Below are positions 15,061-21,842 of a DNA stretch of 32,588 nt, one piece after another. The stretch is from positions 1-32,588 of the IMG/VR virus record IMGVR_UViG_3300028364_000095, one strand, 5' to 3'. A program made the position numbers and the translations under genes. The stretch comes from a virus. Numbering within the stretch: the stretch's first letter is position 1; each line of letters starts with the position of its first letter. The notes under the pieces are model-generated. The model saw nothing but the letters and a program-made list of their open reading frames with translations. It searched no databases and was not told the DNA's origin.

Positions 15061-15856
15061 CTGGTATAATTATTTTAGAAAAAAGTGATTTGGAATTCGT
15101 ACATGATACACGTAGTTCATTGAGTTCAGTTAGTATATCGAATTCCAGCATCCATTTTTTTAATTTTATGGCGGATTCTAATGAATCGGTGGCTAAACCA
15201 ACAATACTACGGGTTATTGAATATTCCGGACCTGCTATTTTTATAGCTCGGCCCCCACCCTTATATGGAACTAAGACTTTCCATTTACCGATTAATGTCG
15301 ATTCGGATTCATCATATTGCCAATTAAATTCATCGGTTTTATAACTTCCTAATGATTCTATGGTTTTATATTTTCCAGTATTATTTAATCCACCCATCAA
15401 CCTAGTACCATTGTACCATATATCACCCAAAGTTTTAGTGTTTGGATCCATTAAAAAGGATTTCTCAATATTCTTGGATATAACAAGATTTTTTTGTTTA
15501 AGTAATCTGATACTCTGTGGTTCTGTATTTGATTTATATTCAAATGAGTCAGACTTCTTTGTTGAATCGCCTACCACGTGACACGTACGTATTTGATTAC
15601 TTATATCAAATATTGGTTTATCATGATAGACCATTTTTATGAAGTTATCATTTAAAATTATATTATTTTTAAATGCATTTGTTTCAAAGTTCGCCCTTAA
15701 TATATAAGTAAACTTACCATTCTTGGTTAAGTTTGATATTAATTTAATGAAATCATCACCTATATTCTTACTTCTTCCTCTATTTTTATAGCTTGTATCA
15801 TCATTTATAGTAAACGGTATGTTTCCCACTACGATAAAATCGTCATTATTTTCCAT
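15047..15856 (-). CDS. Catalytic/target-recognition half of split methyltransferase, module 5 (GNIPF type)
   Basis: A 269-aa protein that starts MENNDDFIVVGNIPFTIN, so motif IV (NIPF in place of NPPY) is at about residues 12-15. Motif VI-like FTYILRANF and motif VIII-like FDISNQIRTCHVV follow, then a target-recognition-like half with GKWKVLVPYKGGGRAIKIAG. It lacks motifs X, I, II and III entirely. It is clearly paralogous to the 15929-16738 protein, strongest in KWKVLVP(Y/R)KGGGRA(I/V)KIAG. NIPF/NIPY/NLPY forms are known from rRNA adenine dimethylases, so activity is still plausible. Its start shares TAATG with the stop of a 28-codon remnant of the SAM-half gene. Its end IIPDEII overlaps the start of the SAM-half gene. 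Confidence 0.75.
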   Translation of the reverse strand: MENNDDFIVVGNIPFTINDDTSYKNRGRSKNIGDDFIKLISNLTKNGKFTYILRANFETNAFKNNIILNDNFIKMVYHDKPIFDISNQIRTCHVVGDSTKKSDSFEYKSNTEPQSIRLLKQKNLVISKNIEKSFLMDPNTKTLGDIWYNGTRLMGGLNNTGKYKTIESLGSYKTDEFNWQYDESESTLIGKWKVLVPYKGGGRAIKIAGPEYSITRSIVGLATDSLESAIKLKKWMLEFDILTELNELRVSCTNSKSLFSKIIIPDEII

Positions 15857-15942
15857 TAGATATTTTTTACATTTTTTATTATTATAATACCACTCATGTA
15901 TTCACGGTTTCTACTATGTTCTATATATTTAGATAATTCCAT
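15856..15942 (-). pseudogene. 28-codon remnant of the SAM-half methyltransferase gene
   Basis: Starting at 15942, MELSKYIEHSRNREYMSGI repeats the first 19 residues of the 161-aa SAM-half (MKLSKYIEHTRNREYMSGI), with the DNA also nearly identical, then diverges into IIIKNVKNI and a stop. It begins inside the end of the 15929-16738 gene, exactly as the intact SAM-half begins inside the end of the 15047-15856 gene. This shows that the SAM-half once followed module 4 directly and that module 5 was later inserted or duplicated with this junction. The stop overlaps the next ATG (TAATG), so it could still pass ribosomes on. Confidence 0.85.
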
Positions 15943-16738
15943 CGGGTAGTGGTATATATGAAAATAATGTTTTAGTATTAGTCCCTGATGTTCTGATTTT
16001 GTTTAAGTAATCACATATATTTTCAGTTACAAACCAATCATGGAATTTTATTGCACTCGATTCCTTATCGAATTCAAATGCAATTATACTAAAGCATATA
16101 GAAAATTCAGGCCCAGCAATTTTAACTGCCCTACCCCCCCCTTTTCGTGGGACAAGTACTTTCCATTTACCAATTGAAGTATTTTCTTTACTATCGTAAG
16201 ACCATTGAAATTCACTCGTTTTATAACTGCCCAATGATGTAATTACTTTGTATTTACCATTATTTGATATTTGATTCAAATATCTAAATCCGTTATTCCA
16301 TATATCAGCTAGTGTTGGTTTATCAACATCAAGGGTAATGGTAGATTCAATATCCTTCGATAATACAAATTTTGCATTACGATTTAATAAAACTAATTCT
16401 TTTGAGTTATTTACGTTATACTCAAATGTGTCAGTTATGTTGTTAGAATCCAACACAACATGACATGTGCGTATAAATGATGATATATCGAATATAGGCT
16501 TGGTGTGATGTACTATCTTTTTCAAATATGGGTTCAATATCAATTCTCGCTTGAAAACGGTACGAGTATATTGTGCAGGTAAAATATAACAAGCCTGTCC
16601 TTTTTTTGATAATTTATTAATTAACGTAATGAACGAATCACCAATTCGAGTTGATCCACCACTACCAATGTCTAAATTATTTCCTTCGTTTTTATTTATA
16701 GTAAACGGTATGTTTCCTACTACTACATCAAATTTCAT
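15929..16738 (-). CDS. Catalytic/target-recognition half of split methyltransferase, module 4 (GNIPF type)
   Basis: A 269-aa protein beginning MKFDVVVGNIPFTINKNEGN: motif IV at residues 9-12 directly after the start codon and one beta strand. ACYILPAQYTRTVFK (motif VI region) and FDISSFIRTCHVVLD (motif VIII region) follow, then a recognition domain with WKVLVPRKGGGRAVKIAG. It has no SAM-binding motifs of its own. Closest relative is module 5; the two differ most around residues 20-35 and in the central third. It ends IPLPDGII, with the stop overlapping the remnant of the SAM-half gene. A 12-base gap separates it from module 3 upstream. Confidence 0.78.
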   Translation of the reverse strand: MKFDVVVGNIPFTINKNEGNNLDIGSGGSTRIGDSFITLINKLSKKGQACYILPAQYTRTVFKRELILNPYLKKIVHHTKPIFDISSFIRTCHVVLDSNNITDTFEYNVNNSKELVLLNRNAKFVLSKDIESTITLDVDKPTLADIWNNGFRYLNQISNNGKYKVITSLGSYKTSEFQWSYDSKENTSIGKWKVLVPRKGGGRAVKIAGPEFSICFSIIAFEFDKESSAIKFHDWFVTENICDYLNKIRTSGTNTKTLFSYIPLPDGII

Positions 16739-16750
16739 ATTTTTATTTAT

Positions 16751-17566
16751 TTAACATATGAATTCTTTCCAAAAGTCTTTTTTGAAACCCAACATCACTT
16801 TATATTCAAATGAAAAACCCGCCCATTTACAATTAGATACAAATTGTCTAAATTTATCAGTATTAACTGCCTTGATGATATTATCACCTTCCAATTCAGT
16901 AGTTACTTCTATAGCAAAACAATTATTAGTGACACCATATTTACCCTCTCTATCAAATATTGCATTTTCAGGTGAGGCCTTACCGAAAATTATTTTTTTA
17001 ATCCCAAAGTGGCCGTTGTTTTTCGATGAATATAATAACTTTGGTATACCATTAGCAGGTGTACTATGGATACATGGTAACATATGAGTATCATCTGAAA
17101 CCATAGACATCCAATTTTTATCATTACCATACATACTACGAGAATGTAATATTTTTATAGTATTAGCAGATTTAGTAGTAATATTTTTCAGAAAATCCAT
17201 ATGAGTATTAAATACGTACTCAGCTGATTTTAAGTCGATAAATTCAGTATGACCTAGTTCATCTACTACTTCGGTTTTTATATCACTAATTGAATTTCGA
17301 ACGGTATACCAGTCGTATCTAGTACTAACACCGAATATAGATTTCCCATCAATTGCATTATGAATTTCCAGATACACCATATCAAATCCCTTTAATAGTT
17401 CTAATATATTGTGATTGGGTTTTCTCCATGCACTGGGATGTACTAATGACATATATCCATTTGGTTTTAATATACCCAATGTTATTTTTACAAATTGTTG
17501 CCAAAGTGGATTATTTTTATTATCACTTTGATATGGCGGGTTTCCCACTACTACATCAAATTTCAT
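16751..17566 (-). CDS. Catalytic/target-recognition half of split methyltransferase, module 3 (GNPPY)
   Basis: A 271-aa protein that begins MKFDVVVGNPPYQSDNKNN. Motif IV NPPY is at 9-12, which in gamma adenine methyltransferases binds the flipped adenine. GYMSLVHPSAWRKP is motif VI and IFGVSTRYDWYTVRN motif VIII. The C-terminal part (KWAGFSFEYKVMLGFKKDFW) resembles recognition-domain ends of Eco57I-type enzymes. Length is about half of a complete enzyme and motifs X and I-III are missing. The first 26 bases of the gene are identical to those of module 1. Likely works with the 161-aa SAM-half to methylate a specific DNA site. Confidence 0.8.
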   Translation of the reverse strand: MKFDVVVGNPPYQSDNKNNPLWQQFVKITLGILKPNGYMSLVHPSAWRKPNHNILELLKGFDMVYLEIHNAIDGKSIFGVSTRYDWYTVRNSISDIKTEVVDELGHTEFIDLKSAEYVFNTHMDFLKNITTKSANTIKILHSRSMYGNDKNWMSMVSDDTHMLPCIHSTPANGIPKLLYSSKNNGHFGIKKIIFGKASPENAIFDREGKYGVTNNCFAIEVTTELEGDNIIKAVNTDKFRQFVSNCKWAGFSFEYKVMLGFKKDFWKEFIC

Positions 17567-17574
17567 ATTTTTAA

Positions 17575-18462
17575 TTATTTAACATTATCTTCAATATACT
17601 GTATTTCTTCTTCTGTTAGATTGAAATAATTATAAAGCTTCATTTCGGAATCACATAACATTAATTCTTTTGAAAATTTAGGTAACCTAGAAAAGGGGCC
17701 GGTATTAAAACCTCCTGTTTTGTTTGAAGTAACGACAAATCTATATAATTTAGATTTCAATATAAATTCGATCATACTCGCTTCTTCTTTACTATTTGTA
17801 TAGATTCCTACTACATTACGGCCGGGAATAGAACTCAATGTTTTATATATATAATCTTTCTTTGGTGAAAAGTATGTACCTGACATATTTACAATCACCT
17901 TCCATCCATTATAATTAGATACAGACTCTGGCTTATAGTAGAGTAATTGGCTACCTGTATGTACAACTTCGGTAGTGTATATATTATCTCTCATTAAACT
18001 ACATTTTCCCACTTCAATATCTTTACTCTTATATGATAAGAAATTTTTAGTTTCTATTTTTTCACTAAAACCATATACTTTTTTACTTATAGTTGACTGT
18101 AAATCAGTATTAGTATAAGTTCGTATATTTATTGTTGTATGATCCAACTCATCTTGTATAGTAGTGCTTCCCTTATAATTATTTTTTGATAATAAAAACC
18201 AACCTATATTCTCACCCACCGAACTAAAATACTTATTTACATTTTTATTTATATAAATCAAATTTTGATTCAGTAACAATTCATTTGCACGTGCTAGATC
18301 GGGGCCCATTCCTCGCAACCATGATATTGGTGTCACCAATCCCAAATAACCATTTTCACTAAGTAATGATATTGATTTTTCTATAAAAGAGGGCCATAAT
18401 TTATTGGATTTATTGTTATTGGATTGGTATGGTGGATTACCCAATACTACATCAAATTTCAT
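17575..18462 (-). CDS. Catalytic/target-recognition half of split methyltransferase, module 2 (GNPPY)
   Basis: A 295-aa protein starting MKFDVVLGNPPYQSNNNKSN (motif IV at 9-12), with GYLGLVTPISWLRG (motif VI) and FSSVGENIGWFLLSK (motif VIII). The C-terminus has the usual recognition-domain end of Eco57I-like methylases: FILKSKLYRFVV, then FSRLPKF and LYNYFNLTEEEIQYIEDNV. SAM-binding motifs are absent. It is 8 bases from module 3 and 14 from module 1. The central region differs from the other modules, as expected if each recognises a different sequence. Confidence 0.8.
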   Translation of the reverse strand: MKFDVVLGNPPYQSNNNKSNKLWPSFIEKSISLLSENGYLGLVTPISWLRGMGPDLARANELLLNQNLIYINKNVNKYFSSVGENIGWFLLSKNNYKGSTTIQDELDHTTINIRTYTNTDLQSTISKKVYGFSEKIETKNFLSYKSKDIEVGKCSLMRDNIYTTEVVHTGSQLLYYKPESVSNYNGWKVIVNMSGTYFSPKKDYIYKTLSSIPGRNVVGIYTNSKEEASMIEFILKSKLYRFVVTSNKTGGFNTGPFSRLPKFSKELMLCDSEMKLYNYFNLTEEEIQYIEDNVK

Positions 18463-18476
18463 AGTTTTTATTATTA

Positions 18477-19349
18477 TTATATCCTTTTAAAATCATGTTC
18501 ATACAAATCCCCTATGTATTGATTTATAAAATTCTGTTCCGTTTCATTAATATCAAAGTGCTTGAATAACTTTTTATCATCCCAATTTTCGGAAAAATCC
18601 ATATATGGTACTGATTTTAATTCACCTCGATGTACTGTTTGGTTTATTTTATATATCGAGAGACAGAATCTTGCAAATTTAGTTTTGACAAAGTTGAATA
18701 GATTGTATGATTCGTTTACAGTATTTACACCGATGTAATTATACCCATTCTCGAAATCTGAAAAAATGATATTATCGATACAATGTTGATCTTGACAATA
18801 TATCAATTGAAAGAAGTCAGGATTTACTTTACTAAGAATCGGTATATGACCGGAAATACTTACTAACTTTACATAAATTTTAGATTTCTTGTCGTTCTTC
18901 TTTCGGTAGTTCATATCCTCGAACGATATATTCATTCTACTAAAAATTTTATCCCTAATACTTAGTACAATATCATTACCGTGCATGAATACGTCGTCAA
19001 GTGTAGTATATTGTTTTACTTCATTGTCATTAACGTGTGAATATATTACATCTATAGTTTTATCTTTTATTTTGGTTACTGTCGTTATACTAAGTGGTAT
19101 AAAAAAACCAGCATTAAAAAGTTTATTTCCATCTACAAATTTCAACATTGATCTATATTCCGAAATAATATTCTTTATTCTTTTGGTCTTAACATTATCT
19201 TTAGTTGGTTTTCTATTAATGAATGGTGTACTTGGGTGAATATGAATCATAATACCACCATCAGTAAGATACTCGAACGCGTTGTTAATAATATCGATGT
19301 GCAATCCTTGTTTATACGGTGGGTTTCCCACTACTACATCAAATTTCAT
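18477..19349 (-). CDS. Catalytic/target-recognition half of split methyltransferase, module 1 (GNPPY), first gene of the operon
   Basis: A 290-aa protein starting MKFDVVVGNPPYKQGLHIDI (motif IV at 9-12). GIMIHIHPSTPFIN corresponds to motif VI and AGFFIPLSITTVTK to motif VIII. The recognition part ends with VKTKFARFCLSIYKINQTVH, a GELKSVPYMDFS segment and LFKHFDINETEQNFINQYI, the pattern that closes many Eco57I-type proteins. Motifs X and I-III are missing. It is the most upstream gene of the leftward methyltransferase operon and follows the promoter copy at 19374-19434. Confidence 0.8.
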   Translation of the reverse strand: MKFDVVVGNPPYKQGLHIDIINNAFEYLTDGGIMIHIHPSTPFINRKPTKDNVKTKRIKNIISEYRSMLKFVDGNKLFNAGFFIPLSITTVTKIKDKTIDVIYSHVNDNEVKQYTTLDDVFMHGNDIVLSIRDKIFSRMNISFEDMNYRKKNDKKSKIYVKLVSISGHIPILSKVNPDFFQLIYCQDQHCIDNIIFSDFENGYNYIGVNTVNESYNLFNFVKTKFARFCLSIYKINQTVHRGELKSVPYMDFSENWDDKKLFKHFDINETEQNFINQYIGDLYEHDFKRI

Positions 19350-19373
19350 ATTTTTTAATTCGAGTGTTACAAG

Positions 19374-19434
19374 TATAAATATAAAATAGAAATTTCAAAC
19401 ATTGATTTTCACGGCATTATTTTCAATTATTTTT
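19374..19434 (-). promoter_or_regulatory. Leftward Bacteroidota-type promoter, copy 2 (methyltransferase operon)
   Basis: Read leftward, TTG (19426-19424), 20 bases, then AATGTTTG (19403-19396). The segment is the twin of 14448-14509. It lies 47 bases upstream of the first methyltransferase start codon. Identity with copy 1 implies that the methyltransferase and small-gene operons are expressed together, probably early. Confidence 0.65.
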
Positions 19435-19486
19435 AAGGAATAGATGTACAGGGAACGTTTCTAATACATTATCTTTAGTTTATCCA

Positions 19487-19511
19487 TATCTTACTATTAC
19501 TTTTAATATAT
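19487..19511. repeat. Repeated intergenic element, copy C (partial)
   Basis: TATCTTACTATTACTTTTA followed by ATATAT; matches the second half of copies A and B (12387 and 14544 onward). The AAGGAGTCTTTAT part is not at the same distance here; only TTTTAAGGAA at 19431-19440 recalls it. Confidence 0.6.
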
Positions 19512-19834
19512 CATCCCTTAAAATCGTTCCTAGTACTATAGGATTCAATCCTGTACTTAATTATTATAGTAAGTCATGTTACTCATGTATCTATATTATT
19601 GTTTTTATTAAAATAAAAACTGGTATAAGTCCTATCTATACTAAATCAATAAGCTATAATAAAATAATATACCAGGTATTCTTTACGTTTACTGCAACTA
19701 TCTGATATGTATGTGTGTACTGCGGTACAATGTGAGTTAGAGACACATCAAAAAATATATTAATAATCCTGATTGGCTTAAGAGCTCTAACCTCTTTTGA
19801 CAATTGGGATTTTTTTATACAAAAATTTTAAATT

Positions 19835-20104
19835 ATGACTTACCTAAGTAAAGAAGATTTCCACTCAAAGTTGGAAGAAGATTATAATAATCTGGATATG
19901 GAAACTGATATGATACCAATAATAGATGAATGTTATGATATGGCTGAAAAAAACAAAGGACATAATATACCTTATACCAATGTTGTAATTAAAATCATTG
20001 AAGGAATAAAGAATCGTGGATCTAGAAAATGTACGTTCAACCAATGGAAATGTATTTCAAAATATCAGAAAGTAAATAATAAGTTCAAAAAAATAAAATT
20101 ATGA
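19835..20104 (+). CDS. 89-aa hypothetical early protein
   Basis: A soluble helical protein (MTYLSKEDFHSKLEEDYNNL, then MIPIIDECYDMAEKNKGH and a Lys-rich end CTFNQWKCISKYQKVNNKF). No motif is recognised. It is the first gene of the rightward early operon, has an AAATT-rich leader and overlaps the next start by four bases (ATGA). The basic tail might contact DNA. Confidence 0.6.
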   Translation: MTYLSKEDFHSKLEEDYNNLDMETDMIPIIDECYDMAEKNKGHNIPYTNVVIKIIEGIKNRGSRKCTFNQWKCISKYQKVNNKFKKIKL

Positions 20105-20313
20105 GTAAAGAAGTAAATGCATTCGAGAAGTATCATGATGATAGACGTGAATTTTTAAATTATTTATTATGTTGGTTTGAGTTACATAGAACTGATATGT
20201 TAGAAGATGAATCCAACTTAGTTGGCGATTATATAGTATTATATCCATGGAACACGGATAATGATAAGAAAAAAGTTAATCGTGTTATCAATAAAGTAGA
20301 AAAGAGATCGTAA
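20101..20313 (+). CDS. 70-aa hypothetical early protein
   Basis: A small acidic N-terminal/basic C-terminal protein: MSKEVNAFEKYHDDRREFLN, then YLLCWFELHRTDML and a DNDKKKVNRVINKVEKRS end. Starts in the ATGA overlap with the previous stop and ends with the TAATG overlap of the polymerase-like gene, so the three are translationally coupled. No family recognised; it may be an accessory of the downstream protein. Confidence 0.6.
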   Translation: MSKEVNAFEKYHDDRREFLNYLLCWFELHRTDMLEDESNLVGDYIVLYPWNTDNDKKKVNRVINKVEKRS

Positions 20314-21569
20314 TGGATAAGTTCGCTATTACACATAAAGATGCTGCATTGATATATAATCATATTCAATCTAAGAAACGATCACCAAAAAATCAATTCC
20401 TTAAACGTATCAAGGTTATGGACTGGATCAATAAAAAAGTTAGTAAGACTGATAGTGGTATAATAGCTATCCATCAGCATAACTTAGCTAAGAAACTGGG
20501 TATAGGAGTTGCTCAAATTAATAGTATAATAAATGAATTAGCATTTAATCTACATATTATACAAAAAGAACACGTACATATCGCTGGTATAACTTCTTGT
20601 GGTTATTCTACTATAAACAAATGGGATACTGGTGAATATATTCACGTGCACTGTCCTGTCAATGCTTTAGATAATATTTCTACATTTCTGCAGAATGATA
20701 ATGATAATGAATTTGTTAATCAATATCTTTCTAATATGGATAAGATATACATTCCTTATTTTATAAAATCCTCTAATGATTTCTATACTGCAATATTACT
20801 TGATAATTCTACTGGATTGCCAGTTGCAAATTATATATCTTATATACCTTATGATTCCGATAAGGAATTAGACATAGTAAACGAACCAGTAGAACTGTAT
20901 AATATACCAGTAAAAGAACAAAGAAAATGGATAAACAATTTAGGTATAATAACCCAGCCAAATAAAGATAATCGAGTGTACCAGATATTGACACAGACAA
21001 GTTCAGTATATAGAAGAAACTTCAAATGGAAGCATGACAATGAATTACTTGACTTATTACAAACCGATATGAAGTCTGCACAAGTAGTCCTATCATATCA
21101 TAAATTCAGAATGGAAACAAAACAAGAAGAACCATTCATAAAAGAACATATAGACAATGGTACGGTATATAAAGTTATGATGGAAATATTGGAGAAGACT
21201 GATAGGGATGAATTCAAAAAGGAATTATTCAAAGACTTTCTATTCGCTGGACATTGGTGGATGAGTAGAAAAAAGAATATGATATCACAAATGATTAAAG
21301 ATATGTATCCAAACTATTGGAAATGGGTATATCAAACAAAGAAAAAAACAAGTAGTAGTGAGTTTTCACATATGATTACAAGATTGGAGTGGAAGTTCAT
21401 ACGTAACACGCTCAAGGAATTGTATGGGGAAGGTGTACCGTGTGTTTCACTACACGATAGTATAATATACCCTGAAAGTATAGACCCCCTTTATATCGAA
21501 GAAAAACTAAACGTGGTAGCCAGAAGAACATTCGGCTCAATCATACCTATAAAATCATCAAACCTATAA
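20313..21569 (+). CDS. Palm-domain (family A polymerase-like) protein with N-terminal winged-helix-like region; putative replication protein
   Basis: 418 aa. Residues ~48-80 (DSGIIAIHQHNLAKKLGIGV...) look like a helix-turn-helix. Three spaced motifs recall the palm of family A DNA/T7-type RNA polymerases: motif A LLQTDMKSAQVVLSYH (Asp 252), motif B RDEFKKELFKDFLFAG (Arg 298, Lys 302, Gly 313; R-x3-K followed by aromatic-x-G) and motif C VSLHDSI (His 381, Asp 382). An YRRNFKWKHDNEL stretch precedes motif A, like the 'RxxxxxTxLxxELR..L' lead-in of uncharacterised Bacteroidota phage/plasmid proteins. There is no exonuclease, helicase or full thumb domain; at 418 aa it is much shorter than Pol I-type enzymes. 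No other replication gene is seen in the window, which makes it the best candidate. The function is inference. Confidence 0.5.
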   Translation: MDKFAITHKDAALIYNHIQSKKRSPKNQFLKRIKVMDWINKKVSKTDSGIIAIHQHNLAKKLGIGVAQINSIINELAFNLHIIQKEHVHIAGITSCGYSTINKWDTGEYIHVHCPVNALDNISTFLQNDNDNEFVNQYLSNMDKIYIPYFIKSSNDFYTAILLDNSTGLPVANYISYIPYDSDKELDIVNEPVELYNIPVKEQRKWINNLGIITQPNKDNRVYQILTQTSSVYRRNFKWKHDNELLDLLQTDMKSAQVVLSYHKFRMETKQEEPFIKEHIDNGTVYKVMMEILEKTDRDEFKKELFKDFLFAGHWWMSRKKNMISQMIKDMYPNYWKWVYQTKKKTSSSEFSHMITRLEWKFIRNTLKELYGEGVPCVSLHDSIIYPESIDPLYIEEKLNVVARRTFGSIIPIKSSNL

Positions 21570-21581
21570 ATTATAAACAAA

Positions 21582-21758
21582 ATGGATATTAAAAAAGTAT
21601 TAAAAAAGCTAAAAGAATTTGATAATAATTCATCAATTGGAAAAAAGAAATCAGCAGCTGCTTTTAAAAAGATGAACCAGAAGATTTACAATAATAATTT
21701 AAGAACCGAGACTTTCAGAGATTTATTCAAAAAGGTACAAGGACAAGAAAATGATTAA
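21582..21758 (+). CDS. 58-aa basic small protein
   Basis: ATG at 21582, 12 bases after the polymerase-like gene, preceded by TTATAAACAAA. Sequence MDIKKVLKKLKEFDNNSSIG, then KKKSAAAFKKMNQKIYNN and RTETFRDLFKKVQGQEND: Lys-rich, helical. It is too short for many gene finders but has coding-like composition and operon position. It could bind nucleic acid or assist the preceding protein; unknown. Confidence 0.55.
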   Translation: MDIKKVLKKLKEFDNNSSIGKKKSAAAFKKMNQKIYNNNLRTETFRDLFKKVQGQEND

Positions 21759-21842
21759 AAAATAATTGCTTCAAAATCGGTCTTTCCGCTATCCAGCTCA
21801 TATTTAAGATCGTACATGAGTACAAATTAAAAGTGAACAGTT

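Larger units (their letters stand above)
16713..19349 (-). repeat. Near-identical 26-bp start of each methyltransferase module
   Basis: The first 26 bases of modules 1 and 3 (ending at 19349 and 17566) are identical, encoding MKFDVVVGN; module 4 (16738) has one change and module 2 (18462) two. The AT-rich bases just before the start codons are also alike. Such repeated junctions at each cassette boundary are natural sites for homologous exchange, gain or loss of modules. The entry spans the outermost copies; the repeats themselves are only at 16713-16738, 17541-17566, 18437-18462 and 19324-19349. Confidence 0.8.
19350..19834. other. Divergent control region between leftward and rightward early genes
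   Basis: No gene of convincing quality is seen in these 485 bases. Contents: leftward promoter copy 2; repeat copy C (19487-19511); a near-palindrome around 19533-19556 with AGGATTCAATCCT at its core and GTAC at both ends; a palindrome GTTTTTATT/AATAAAAAC at 19601-19620; an 8-bp inverted repeat CTGGTATA (19620-19627) / TATACCAG (19668-19675). A rightward promoter for 19835 must lie here, but only a weak TTG...CTCTTTTG match at 19773-19799 is visible. The density of palindromes suggests operators. Confidence 0.6.
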
